NCBI RefSeq assembly: GCF_001025155.1
Contig: NZ_AP012322.1
Coordinates: 186,001-250,000 of the forward strand
Origin: Bifidobacterium angulatum DSM 20098 = JCM 7096
Lineage (GTDB): Bacteria > Actinomycetota > Actinomycetes > Actinomycetales > Bifidobacteriaceae
DNA: 64,000 bases
Direction: 5' to 3'
Numbering within the stretch: position 1 is the stretch's first letter; each line of letters begins with the position of its first letter. The position numbers were made by a program, and so were the translations under genes. The notes under the pieces are model-generated. The model was not told the DNA's origin and searched no databases. It saw only the letters and a list, made by a program, of their open reading frames with translations. Positions 12,417 to 21,186 of the stretch are shown in pieces.

Positions 12417-13715
12417 ATGATGAAATCATTTTTCAGGGCGTCTGTCGCGACGGTCGTAAGTGCGGTCATGGTTATCGGCATGTCCTCGTGTGGGCGATCC
12501 GAAAGCGGCGCAGATTCCGATTCCGATGCGGTCAAGACCATCAATTCAAGCAAGGCCACCGGCGACCTGACTATCTGGGCCATGGGCAACGAGGGCGATC
12601 TGCTGGATGATTTCGCTAAGGGATTCGAGAAAGAGAACCCTGACGTCAAGGTTAAGGTCACCGCGATTCCATGGTCCTCAGCGCACGATAAACTCCAGAC
12701 CGCCATCGCCGCGGGCAACGGTCCCGACCTTGCACAGATGGGCACTACCTGGATGGCCGATTTCTCCAACTCATTCTCCACCGTGCCTGACAACCTCGAC
12801 ATGTCCGACTTCTCCGACGGGTCTAGGGCTGCTGGCCAGGTCGACGGGAAACAGCTCGGCGTGCCTTGGTACATCGACACCCGAGTGCTGTACTACCGTA
12901 CCGACATCGCCGGGATGGCTGGTTGGAACAAAGCTCCGAAGACGTGGAATGAGCTTAAGCGGATGGCCAAGGACATGCAGAAGGTCGACGGGGTCAAATA
13001 TGGCATGAACCTCAATCCATCTGGCACTGATGCGTTCCTTGGGACTCTGCCGTTCTCCTACTCGGCAGGGGCGTCCCTGACTAATGAGGAACAGACGAAA
13101 TGGACTTTCGAAGATAACGGTATAAAGAAGGGATTGAACTTTACCACTAGCCTCTACAGGGATGGCATAGCGGACGTCAATGCCGACGTGAGTTCCGGCG
13201 CCGACATAGCGAATTTCGTATCCGGCAGCACACCGATGATGCTGCAGGGGCCGACCGCCGTCAGCCAGATCAACGAATTGGGCGGCGATGGCTTCGAATC
13301 CAAGTACGCCACCGTGATTCTGCCGTCGATGAACGAATCCTCGGGTCCTGCCACGTCCTTCGTCGGCGGCAGCAACTTCGTGACGTTCAAGGACTCCAAG
13401 AACAAGCAGTCCGCATGGAAGTTCATCCAGTGGGCAAGCAAGCCCGAGGTGCAGGTCGAATGGTACAAGAAGTCCTCCGACCTGCCCGCCTCTCAGAAGG
13501 CATGGGATGAGGACGTGCTCTCCGGCAACGACAAGCTCGCGGCGTTCGGTGACCAGCTGAAGCACACCATGGCTCCGCCGGCGCTGTCCACCTGGGCGCA
13601 GGTGTCCTCCGCTGCCGACCGCATCCTCGAGCAGATAAACAAGGAACAGGTCTCCGTTGACGAGGGCTTGAAGAACCTGCAGTCCGAAGCCGACTCCATC
13701 GGAACGGGAAACTGA
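12417..13715 (+). CDS. Sugar ABC transporter substrate-binding lipoprotein (family 1)
   Basis: This 432-residue protein starts with a lipoprotein signal: basic MMKSFFR, a hydrophobic stretch and a lipobox-like GMSSC with Cys25. After a Ser/Asp-rich linker comes LTIWAMGNEGDL and QTAIAAGNGPDLAQMGTTW, typical of family 1 (MalE-like) oligosaccharide-binding proteins, with the late motif FVGGSNFVTF and AWKFIQWASKPEVQ. It should sit on the outer face of the membrane and hand sugar to the two permeases just downstream. No ATPase gene is in this cluster; bifidobacterial sugar importers usually share an MsiK-type ATPase encoded elsewhere. An ATG 3 bases later is an equally possible start. Confidence 0.95.
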   Translation: MMKSFFRASVATVVSAVMVIGMSSCGRSESGADSDSDAVKTINSSKATGDLTIWAMGNEGDLLDDFAKGFEKENPDVKVKVTAIPWSSAHDKLQTAIAAGNGPDLAQMGTTWMADFSNSFSTVPDNLDMSDFSDGSRAAGQVDGKQLGVPWYIDTRVLYYRTDIAGMAGWNKAPKTWNELKRMAKDMQKVDGVKYGMNLNPSGTDAFLGTLPFSYSAGASLTNEEQTKWTFEDNGIKKGLNFTTSLYRDGIADVNADVSSGADIANFVSGSTPMMLQGPTAVSQINELGGDGFESKYATVILPSMNESSGPATSFVGGSNFVTFKDSKNKQSAWKFIQWASKPEVQVEWYKKSSDLPASQKAWDEDVLSGNDKLAAFGDQLKHTMAPPALSTWAQVSSAADRILEQINKEQVSVDEGLKNLQSEADSIGTGN

Positions 13716-13719
13716 TCCC

Positions 13720-14637
13720 ATGAGCCTCGGGACAAGAAAGACGAAGACGGAGGGCTCGGGCAACGTCCTCCGCCGCCGCCGTACGATTCTCGCATGGGGA
13801 TTTGCCTTGCCTTTCGCAGTCGTGTTCTGCGTATTCATGCTGATTCCCCTCCTGTCCTCGATGGCGATGTCCTTCACCGACATCACCTCCAAGGACCTTC
13901 GCACCCCGTTCAACGTCAACTTCGTCGGACTGGACCAGTACATCACCCTGTTCCACGACCACCGTTTCCTGCACGCGTTGGGCGTCACCGGAATCTTCGT
14001 GCTTGTCGGCCTGCCGATCACCATGGCGATCGCCCTCGCATTCGCGGTGGCCCTCAACAAGGGATCCAAGCACCTCAACGCGTTCTTCAGGGCCGTGTTC
14101 TACGCGCCGGTTGTCGCCAGCGTGGTCGCGGTCTCCGTCGTGTGGAGGTACATCCTCCAGAAGGACGGCCTGCTCAACTCGCTCCTGGCCGTCTTCGGTA
14201 TCGCCGGGCCGGACTGGCTGCACGACACCCGCTACGCCCTGCCCGCGCTGATGGCCATGACCATCTGGCGCAACATGGGAACGCTGATGATCATCTTCCT
14301 CGCCGGCCTGCAGGCCATCCCCGAGGAATTGAAGGAGGCTGCGGCCATCGACGGCGCAGGCAAATGGCGCACCTTTCGTAGCATCACGCTCCCGCTGCTC
14401 AAGCCCACGCTGCTGCTGGGTGCCGTGCTTCTTTCCGTCGCCTACCTGCAGTTCTTCGAGGAATCCTTCGTGATGACCCAGGGAGGACCGCTCGATTCGA
14501 CGCTCTCCGCCGCGTACTACGTGTACCAGAAGTTCGGTTTCGGACAGTACGGCATCGCCTCCGCAGCCAGCTGGGTGCTGTTCATCATCATCGCGCTGGT
14601 CAGTGTGCTCCAGTTCCGCATTCTCAAGGAGGATTGA
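13720..14637 (+). CDS. Sugar ABC transporter permease, MalF type
   Basis: The 305-residue protein has six predicted membrane segments, the first being AWGFALPFAVVFCVFMLIPLL. The ATPase-contacting EAA loop is clear: KEAAAIDGAGKWRTFRSITLP (about residues 200-222, quoted here in part). It starts 4 bases after the binding-protein stop and is one of a matched pair with the next gene, whose ATG is 1 base after this stop. It belongs to the carbohydrate uptake CUT1 group. Substrate cannot be read from the sequence; association with GH1 suggests a beta-linked disaccharide or oligosaccharide. Confidence 0.95.
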   Translation: MSLGTRKTKTEGSGNVLRRRRTILAWGFALPFAVVFCVFMLIPLLSSMAMSFTDITSKDLRTPFNVNFVGLDQYITLFHDHRFLHALGVTGIFVLVGLPITMAIALAFAVALNKGSKHLNAFFRAVFYAPVVASVVAVSVVWRYILQKDGLLNSLLAVFGIAGPDWLHDTRYALPALMAMTIWRNMGTLMIIFLAGLQAIPEELKEAAAIDGAGKWRTFRSITLPLLKPTLLLGAVLLSVAYLQFFEESFVMTQGGPLDSTLSAAYYVYQKFGFGQYGIASAASWVLFIIIALVSVLQFRILKED

Positions 14638-14638
14638 G

Positions 14639-15517
14639 ATGACAGCCACGACAGTCGCGGCATCGAAGCCGCAAAGCAATAAGCAGCCGATCTGGCGCCG
14701 ATTCGTCAAAGGACGTGGCCTCTCCTACTGCGTCCTCGCGGTGATCGGAGTCTTCTGGATCTTCCCATTCCTATGGATGGCGTTGGGCTCGTTGAAGACC
14801 CAGAGGGAGATCCTCGCCAAACCGCCGAAGCTCCTGCCCGAGCACGCCTCGCTCGCGAACTTCGCCAAATGGTTCGGGGAACTGAACTTCGGCACCTACT
14901 TCACCAACAGCATAGTTGTCGCCGTGATCACCGTCCTCGGGAACATGGTGTTCTGCTCCATGGTCGGATACGCCTTGGCGAAGATGGACTTCGCTGGCAA
15001 GAACATTCTGTTCGGCGCCGTCATGGTGACGCTCATGGTTCCGAGCGTGGCCACGTTCGTCCCTCTGTTCGTGATCATCTCGAACATGGGACTCGCGAAC
15101 TCCTATGCGGCGCTCATCCTGCCGTTCCTGTGTCAGCCCATCGGAGTCTTCCTGATGAGACAGTTCATCTCCGGAATCCCCGACGCGCTGATGGAGGCCG
15201 CGAGGGTCGACGGCGCCGGCGAGCTGCGCATATTCTTCCAGATTGTCCTGCCCCAGTGCGGGCCGCCGCTGGCGACGCTGTCCATCCTCACGTTCCTGTC
15301 CTCCTGGAACAACTTCCTGTGGCCGTTGGTCGCGGCCCAGACCGAGGAGAAGTACACGCTGCCTGTAGCCCTGTCCCTCTACTCTACCGGTCAGAACGCC
15401 ACGAACTACAGCGTCCTGCTCGCCGGAGCAGTATTGGTGGTCACCCCAATCCTACTTCTGTTCGTATTCCTGCAGCGCTACTTCATCCAAGGTGTCGCCG
15501 GAACGGGCATCAAATAG
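14639..15517 (+). CDS. Sugar ABC transporter permease, MalG type
   Basis: This 292-residue permease has six membrane segments and the EAA motif EAARVDGAGELRIFFQIVLP (about residues 185-204). I chose the ATG at 14639 because aaggagg lies just before it and it follows the upstream stop by one base; an ATG 36 bases earlier would overlap the previous gene and lacks a site. The conserved end YFIQGVAGTGIK is typical for CUT1 MalG-like permeases, which often finish in GxxxGAxKG. It is the inner-membrane partner of the preceding permease, and the GH1 gene follows 11 bases later. Confidence 0.95.
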   Translation: MTATTVAASKPQSNKQPIWRRFVKGRGLSYCVLAVIGVFWIFPFLWMALGSLKTQREILAKPPKLLPEHASLANFAKWFGELNFGTYFTNSIVVAVITVLGNMVFCSMVGYALAKMDFAGKNILFGAVMVTLMVPSVATFVPLFVIISNMGLANSYAALILPFLCQPIGVFLMRQFISGIPDALMEAARVDGAGELRIFFQIVLPQCGPPLATLSILTFLSSWNNFLWPLVAAQTEEKYTLPVALSLYSTGQNATNYSVLLAGAVLVVTPILLLFVFLQRYFIQGVAGTGIK

Positions 15518-15528
15518 AAAGGCATGTC

Positions 15529-16740
15529 ATGAAAGAACAATACGAGTTCCCGCCGGAATTCATTTGGGGCGCGTCCACAGCCGCGCATCAGATCGAGGGG
15601 AACAACGTTGCGAGCGACTGGTGGGCCAGGGAGCATGCCGAACGCACGGACCTCAACGAACCGTCTGGAGACGCGGCCGACAGCTACCATCGCTACGGCG
15701 AGGACATCAGAATGCTCGCCGACGCCGGATTGCGCATGTATCGCTTCTCCGTCGAATGGGCCCGCATCGAGCCTGCGGAGGGCTGCTTCTCCAAAGCGCA
15801 GCTGCTGCACTACCGCCATATGATCGACGTGTGCCATCAGAACGGTGTCGAGCCCATGGTCACGCTGAACCACATGACGCTGCCGCAGTGGCTTGCGGCC
15901 AAGGGCGGATGGCTCAACGCCGATGCCGTCGACTACTTCGCTCGGTACGTGCGGTACGTGATGACGATACTCCACGACGTCACCTGGGTATGCACCATCA
16001 ACGAGCCGAACATGGTCGCGCTGACCCGTGGTGGGACCGAAGGCAGCGATTTCGCGGCCGCATCGCTACCCGCACCCGATCCGGACATCTCCGTCACGCT
16101 CGTCGAGGCGCACAGGAAGGCTCGGGAAATACTGTCCGGGAACCCTCGGATCAAGTCCGGATGGACCATCGCCTGCCAGGCGTTCCATGCCATGCCGGGA
16201 TGCGAACGGGAGATGGAGGAATACCAGTATCCGCGCGAGGACTACTTCACCGAAGCCGCGGCCGGGGACGACTTTATTGGCGTGCAGGCCTATCTGAGGA
16301 CTTTTATCGGCAAGGAAGGACCAGTGCCGGTCCCCGAGGACGCGGAACGCACCCTCACCGGCTGGGAGTATTTCCCGCCGGCGTTGGGCATCGCCATCCG
16401 GCACACATGGGACGTTGCCGGACACACGCCGATAATCGTCACCGAGAACGGCATCGCCACCGCGGACGACCGCCAGAGGATCGACTACACCTTCGACGCC
16501 ATAGCCGGCATGCACGACGCGATGGACGATGGCATCGACGTGAGGGGATACCTCCACTGGTCGCTGCTCGACAACTACGAGTGGGGGTCGTTCGCTCCGA
16601 CGTTCGGTCTGGCTTCCTGGACAAGGACACCTTCGAACGTCATCCGAAGCCATCCCTGGACTGGCTGGGGTCAATTGCGAGAACGGGGATCATGTCCAGA
16701 TAGAAGGCCGTTGATTTCATTCTCCATTCCATTCCCATGA
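15529..16740 (+). CDS. GH1 beta-glycosidase with a C-terminal frameshift
   Basis: The frame starts with EFIWGASTAAHQIEGNN, the GH1 N-terminal signature, and gives 403 residues. The acid/base glutamate E159 (TINEPN) and nucleophile E306 (VTENG) are both present, and GYLHWSLLDNYEW matches the conserved glycone-binding end. After FGLASW (about 16619) the protein switches to an unrelated tail. In the +1 frame the expected DKDTFERHPKPSLDWLG ending continues to a TAG at 16701-16703. One base, probably a G in tcctggac, is missing. The enzyme therefore has an altered last 40 residues, or the sequence has an error. It probably hydrolyses the sugar brought in by the ABC importer. Confidence 0.85.
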   Translation: MKEQYEFPPEFIWGASTAAHQIEGNNVASDWWAREHAERTDLNEPSGDAADSYHRYGEDIRMLADAGLRMYRFSVEWARIEPAEGCFSKAQLLHYRHMIDVCHQNGVEPMVTLNHMTLPQWLAAKGGWLNADAVDYFARYVRYVMTILHDVTWVCTINEPNMVALTRGGTEGSDFAAASLPAPDPDISVTLVEAHRKAREILSGNPRIKSGWTIACQAFHAMPGCEREMEEYQYPREDYFTEAAAGDDFIGVQAYLRTFIGKEGPVPVPEDAERTLTGWEYFPPALGIAIRHTWDVAGHTPIIVTENGIATADDRQRIDYTFDAIAGMHDAMDDGIDVRGYLHWSLLDNYEWGSFAPTFGLASWTRTPSNVIRSHPWTGWGQLRERGSCPDRRPLISFSIPFP

Positions 16741-16792
16741 GAGGGCGTACGCTCCAAAGACGTGCGCCCTCTCATGGGAATGGAATGGAGAA
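16720..16792. repeat. 32-bp inverted repeat, probable terminator
   Basis: The left arm at 16720-16751 matches the right arm at 16761-16792 over 32 positions with a single T/G difference that still pairs in RNA. The loop is 9 bases (ctccaaaga). The left arm overlaps the end of the frameshifted GH1 frame but lies 17 bases past the ancestral stop codon at 16703, so its natural place is just downstream of the gene. There is no T-run after it, so it may act by RNA stability or as a factor-dependent stop. Confidence 0.7.
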
Positions 16793-17302
16793 GCCCGACT
16801 GCAGTCGTAGCGATCACGGGTCCATCCCCTGTACCGTGGACGGCGCACGATACCGTCATTCATGTCGATACTCCCCAAACAGTCTCTCCTTGCCGTCGTT
16901 GAATCATCCGCCTCGGCTCCATACATTTCTCATCAAAGTCCATGGAATTCCGATTGGGCTTCACCCCCATGAGAAACTTGTTCCGCTGCTATTTCTGTTG
17001 TCTGCCATTGGGAGCCGCCGTGCCAGTCTGGGAATCCGCTCGCACCTCGATTTAAGTTGGATATGGGTTTGCTTTCATTCATCTTTTTGGCTTTTGCTTC
17101 TAGGCTGCTGATTGGGTATTTGCGTTATTTACCTCGGTAGCGTCTGATCTGTCCGAGACCGTTTGTCTCGTTGGCGTTTATAAATCACGCTTATAGTTTC
17201 TCCATATAAAGATAAGATAGCGCGAAAGGCCTTTTGGGTTCATTCCTCAGATAGCATGCTTCTCATCAGCTGGATAGCTATGCTGAGAGGAAGGGACAAT
17301 AA
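16793..17302 (+). other. Gene-free, relatively AT-rich stretch
   Basis: No frame here has coding character or a ribosome site. The base composition becomes AT-rich from about 17000, unlike the surrounding genes. A possible promoter before the broken binding-protein gene is cgttgg 17169-17174 / tatagt 17192-17197 (17-base spacer), with a Shine-Dalgarno (gaggaaggga) near 17289. The stretch looks like decayed or recombined DNA between two carbohydrate clusters. Confidence 0.5.
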
Positions 17303-17709
17303 ATGTCTAACAGCCTCATCAATAAGCGTATTGTAGCCGTGATTGCAGCGGCAGCATCCGTTTTCTCCTTGACGGCCTGCGGCTCTGGAACATCTAAGAA
17401 TGATACAGAAGCATCGAAAGATGTTCAGGTTGTCAATATTGCCGGTGTGACAGGGAAAAACCGTATACATTCGTTGACGGCAATAACTACACTGGCTACG
17501 ATTTCGAACTTCTGAAGAAGATTGATGAAAAAATGCCCCAGTACAAATTCAAGTACACCGCGCTGGCTCAGGATGCTTTGCTTACGGGATTGCAGAGTGG
17601 CAAGTATGATGTGGCAACGTGCTCTTTCTACGGTACTGCCGAGCGTTTTAAGACTTTGAAGATATGTTTGCGCTGTTGTTCGGCGTGTTCGGTTGGCGGG
17701 GCAGCGTAA
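17303..17709 (+). pseudogene. Broken amino-acid ABC transporter substrate-binding lipoprotein (family 3)
   Basis: The first frame gives a lipoprotein start, SNSLINKRIVAVIAAAAS, with the lipobox LTAC and then VVNIAGVTGK. At the A5 run 17456-17460 the frame shifts, and the natural continuation is read from 17461: PYTFVDGNNYTGYDFELLKK, then LLTGLQSGKYDVATCSFYG and TAERFKT. This is the N-terminal lobe of a family 3 (amino acid) binding protein. Similarity ends near 17655, so roughly the last 150 residues are missing; the second frame stays open to a TAA at 17707. The gene therefore has both a frameshift and a truncation. No permease or ATPase remains beside it. Confidence 0.82.
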
Positions 17710-17848
17710 ATAGTTTTCGCAGTTAATCGTGTTTGGGCGGAAGTCTGTGATTTCCTACGTTTTGAATACTTAAATCTATTCGAAAATTTCGTAAATAGTT
17801 GCATATAGAACTTTCGTGACAAAAATTTTAAGTATTTAGTTAAGCGAT

Positions 17849-17912
17849 TTGACTTTCTTGAAAGTTAAACCATATAATCAAACAGTGCTTTGACTGAAAT
17901 GCTAAAGCATTT
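17849..17912 (+). promoter_or_regulatory. Strong promoter and palindromic operator of the xylan operon
   Basis: A near-consensus promoter, ttgact 17849-17854 and tataat 17873-17878 with an 18-base spacer, precedes the GH120 gene by 125 bases. Directly downstream of the expected start point is the palindrome aaatgct-aa-agcattt (17897-17912), well placed for a LacI-type repressor. A weaker inverted pair lies upstream (aatacttaaa near 17764, tttaagtatt near 17828). No regulator gene adjoins the operon, so the repressor is probably encoded elsewhere. A Shine-Dalgarno (aaggag) lies at about 17990. Confidence 0.8.
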
Positions 17913-18002
17913 ACGAAACATGAAGATGTGTGTTCGTGCATGTCGCCAAAGGAGAAAGACTTCTGTATTCCCACATCCGATATTGAATAAGGAGATGCAG
18001 CA

Positions 18003-20045
18003 ATGAAGTTTGAATACCATGTCAAACCAACCGGCAACGATGCTGCGTGCGGCGACGCGGAGCATCCGTTCGCCACGATTTCCAAGGCCGCGCAGATGGC
18101 CTCTCCGGGGGACACGGTAATCGTGCATGAAGGCGTATATCGCGAACAAGTCGATCCGAAACGCGGCGGTCTGAGTGAACATGAGCGCATCACCTACTGC
18201 GGAGCCGAAGGCGAAGCACGGCCGGTTATCAAAGGCTCGGAATGCGTGCAGGGCTGGACGGAATTGGCCGATCATCCGCATGTGTGGACGGTGATGCTTG
18301 ATAATACGATGTTCGGGGATTTCAATCCATTCGCGACCCCGATTTTCGGTGACTGGCTGGAAATGCCCAAGTTCGGCAAGGATCCGGACAAACATCTTGG
18401 CGATGTGTATCTCAACGGTGTTTCCTTCTTCGAATCGACGACGTTGGAAGGCGTATACGATCCGCAGCCGCGTGATACGGATGAGGATTTCGCGTTGAAG
18501 ATTCCCTGCCCTGTGCCGGATGTGGACCGTACACGTTATGTATGGCATGCCGAAGTGGACGAGAATGCCGGCACCACAACGATCTGGGCGAATTTCCAAG
18601 GTGCCGATCCGAATGAGGAACTGGTGGAGGTCAGTGTTCGTCGCACATGCTTCTTCCCCTCCCGCAACCATGTCAACTACATCACCGTGCGTGGCTTTGA
18701 AATGGCGCAGGCCACTGGAGATTGGGCGCCGCCTACCTCGCAGCAGTGGGGCATGATCGGCCCGAACTGGTCGTATGGCTGGATCATCGAAGACAACGTG
18801 CTGCATGACGCCAAATTCTCCGCGGTGTCATTGGGCAAGGAAATCTCATCCGGCGACAACGAGTGGACGAAAACCGAGCGCAAGACCGGTTACCAGTACC
18901 AGTTGGAGGCCGTGTTCAAGGCCCGTCGCATCGGCTGGGAAAAGGGGCTGATCGGCGGTCATATCGTACGCAACAACGACATCTACGAGTGTGGACAGAA
19001 TGCCATCGTCGGACATATGGGCAGCGCATTCTGCCGTATCGAGCATAACCATGTCCATCACATTGCGTTGAAGCGTGAATTCTTCGGATGGGAAGTCGCT
19101 GGCATCAAATTCCATGCCGCATTGGATACGGTCATTGCCAACAACAACATCCACGACTGCTCGCTGGGCATGTGGATGGATTGGCAGACGCAGGGCACGC
19201 GCATCTCGCGCAATGTGTTCCACGCTAACGTCCGTGACCTCATGATTGAAGTGAGTCATGGGCCGTATCTGGTGGACAATAACGTTTTCGCCTCGCCGGT
19301 GATGTTCCAGAACTGGTCGCAAGGTGGTGCCTTCGTCAACAATCTGATTTGCGGCGGCATTGAACCGCATACCGTCCCCGACCGTTCCACGCCGTATCAC
19401 TATCCGCACACCACCGAGGTGGCCGAGTGCGCTGTGGTATCCGGCGGCGATGAGCGTTGGCTGAACAACATGTTTGCGCCGCAACCGGTGAAACCGACCG
19501 TCGGTGAATATGGTTTGTCCGCCTACAGCGATTGCCCGATGTCGATGCATGAATACCTGGAACGCCAGCGGGCCATGTGGGCAAATCCTTCGCAGGGTGG
19601 TGACGAGCACAATCCTCTGCAGTCTCTATACGCGGGCGGCAACATCTATCTGTCCGGCGCACAGGGGCTGAACAAGCAGGAAGGTGCGGCCGACGATTCG
19701 GAGCGCATGCAGGAGGACGCCCCGTTCTTCGGCGGCACCGCCTCCACGAGCGTTGCGTGTGATGAGCCCATGCCGGTGACATTGGTCGAAGAACCCGATG
19801 GACTGTACCTGCAGTGCACTGTGCCACAGGCCGTCGCCGATACCAGGATGCAGGTCGTCACCAGCGATATGCTCGGCGTGCCTCGCATCGTGGAGGAACG
19901 CTATGAACAGCCCGATGGCAGTGACTATGTGCTAGACACCGACTTGCTGGGACAAGCCTTGACCGCAACGGAACGCAAGGCCGGGGCGTTGAATGGTCTT
20001 GTCTCCGGAAAGAATCGCATCCGAATCTGGGAATGGAACAACTGA
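18003..20045 (+). CDS. GH120 beta-xylosidase
   Basis: The 680-residue protein opens with FEYHVKPTGNDAACGDAEHP and PFATISKAAQMASPGDTV, the start of a right-handed parallel beta-helix. Residues D393 (WMDWQ) and E416 (MIEVSHG) are 23 apart, the same spacing as the catalytic Asp382 and Glu405 of Thermoanaerobacterium GH120 XylC, as I recall them. GH120 beta-xylosidases release xylose from xylo-oligosaccharides; B. adolescentis has one, called XylB in the literature. No signal peptide is present, so it acts in the cytoplasm. It heads a four-gene operon; the GH8 gene starts 1 base after its stop. Confidence 0.92.
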   Translation: MKFEYHVKPTGNDAACGDAEHPFATISKAAQMASPGDTVIVHEGVYREQVDPKRGGLSEHERITYCGAEGEARPVIKGSECVQGWTELADHPHVWTVMLDNTMFGDFNPFATPIFGDWLEMPKFGKDPDKHLGDVYLNGVSFFESTTLEGVYDPQPRDTDEDFALKIPCPVPDVDRTRYVWHAEVDENAGTTTIWANFQGADPNEELVEVSVRRTCFFPSRNHVNYITVRGFEMAQATGDWAPPTSQQWGMIGPNWSYGWIIEDNVLHDAKFSAVSLGKEISSGDNEWTKTERKTGYQYQLEAVFKARRIGWEKGLIGGHIVRNNDIYECGQNAIVGHMGSAFCRIEHNHVHHIALKREFFGWEVAGIKFHAALDTVIANNNIHDCSLGMWMDWQTQGTRISRNVFHANVRDLMIEVSHGPYLVDNNVFASPVMFQNWSQGGAFVNNLICGGIEPHTVPDRSTPYHYPHTTEVAECAVVSGGDERWLNNMFAPQPVKPTVGEYGLSAYSDCPMSMHEYLERQRAMWANPSQGGDEHNPLQSLYAGGNIYLSGAQGLNKQEGAADDSERMQEDAPFFGGTASTSVACDEPMPVTLVEEPDGLYLQCTVPQAVADTRMQVVTSDMLGVPRIVEERYEQPDGSDYVLDTDLLGQALTATERKAGALNGLVSGKNRIRIWEWNN

Positions 20046-20046
20046 T

Positions 20047-21186
20047 ATGACAAATGCAACCGATACCAGCAAGACATTGGGCGAGTCCATGTTCGCACAG
20101 TGCGGATATGCCCAGGACGCCATCGATAAGCGCGTGTCACAGGTCTGGTATGAAATTTTCGAAGGTCCGAACAAATTCTATTGGGAGAACGACGAAGGTC
20201 TTGCCTATGTGATGGACACCGGCAACAACGATGTACGTACCGAGGGTATGAGCTATGCGATGATGATCGCCCTGCAATACGACCGTAAGGACGTATTCGA
20301 CAAGCTGTGGGGCTGGGTAATGCGTCACATGTACATGAAGGACGGTCATCATGCGCATTATTTCGCATGGTCGGTCGCGCCGGACGGTACGCCGAACTCG
20401 AATGGTCCTGCACCTGACGGCGAGGAATATTTCGCGATGGACCTGTTCCTCGCTTCCCGTCGCTGGGGTGATGGCGAGGATATCTACGAATATTCCGCAT
20501 GGGGACGCGAGATCTTGAGATATTGCGTTCATAAGGGCGAACGCTACGACGGCGAGCCCATGTGGAATCCCGACAACAAGCTCATCAAGTTCATTCCGGA
20601 AACCGAGTGGAGCGATCCGTCCTACCATCTGCCGCACTTCTATGAAGTATTCGCCGAAGAAGCCGACGAAGAAGACCGTCCATTTTGGCATGAGGCAGCC
20701 GCCGCAAGCCGTCGCTATCTGCAGGTGGCCTGCGACGAGCGGACCGGCATGAACGCTGAATACGCGGATTATGACGGAAAGCCGCATGTCGACGAGTCCA
20801 ATCATTGGCATTTCTATTCCGACGCCTACCGTACCGCGGCGAATATCGGACTGGATGTAGCCTGGAACGGTCTGCAGGAAGTGCTGTGCGACCGCGTCGC
20901 CGCGCTGCAGCGATTCTTCCTGACCCACGACCGTACTAGCGTCTACGCCATCGACGGCACCGCCGTGGACGAGGTCGTGCTTCATCCGGTCGGATTCCTG
21001 GCCGCGACCGCGCAAGGCTCACTTGCGGCGGTGCATTCGGCCCAGCCCGACGCGGAGCATAATGCCCGTGAATGGGTGCGCATGCTGTGGAATACGCCGA
21101 TGCGAACCGGCACGCGTCGTTACTATGACAATTTCCTCTATGCTTTCGCCATGCTGGCGTTGAGCGGAAAGTATCGGTATGAATGA
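20047..21186 (+). CDS. rexA: GH8 reducing-end xylose-releasing exo-oligoxylanase
   Basis: The 379-residue protein begins at the ATG at 20047, one base after the GH120 stop. GH8 features include the acid glutamate E66 in VRTEGMSYAMM and the aspartate D259 in FYSDAYRTAANIGLD. An (alpha/alpha)6 barrel of this size, without a signal peptide and next to beta-xylosidases, matches the RexA type, which removes single xylose units from the reducing end of xylo-oligosaccharides of three or more units. It complements the non-reducing-end xylosidases of the operon. An in-frame ATG 54 bases upstream would overlap GH120 and is less likely. The GH43 start overlaps its stop. Confidence 0.9.
   Translation: MTNATDTSKTLGESMFAQCGYAQDAIDKRVSQVWYEIFEGPNKFYWENDEGLAYVMDTGNNDVRTEGMSYAMMIALQYDRKDVFDKLWGWVMRHMYMKDGHHAHYFAWSVAPDGTPNSNGPAPDGEEYFAMDLFLASRRWGDGEDIYEYSAWGREILRYCVHKGERYDGEPMWNPDNKLIKFIPETEWSDPSYHLPHFYEVFAEEADEEDRPFWHEAAAASRRYLQVACDERTGMNAEYADYDGKPHVDESNHWHFYSDAYRTAANIGLDVAWNGLQEVLCDRVAALQRFFLTHDRTSVYAIDGTAVDEVVLHPVGFLAATAQGSLAAVHSAQPDAEHNAREWVRMLWNTPMRTGTRRYYDNFLYAFAMLALSGKYRYE

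Noticed and set aside
14773..15528. Long in-frame extension upstream of the GH1 gene
   Set aside because: It lies within the second permease gene and reads as out-of-frame Arg/His-rich sequence. The GH1 homology begins at the ATG 15529.
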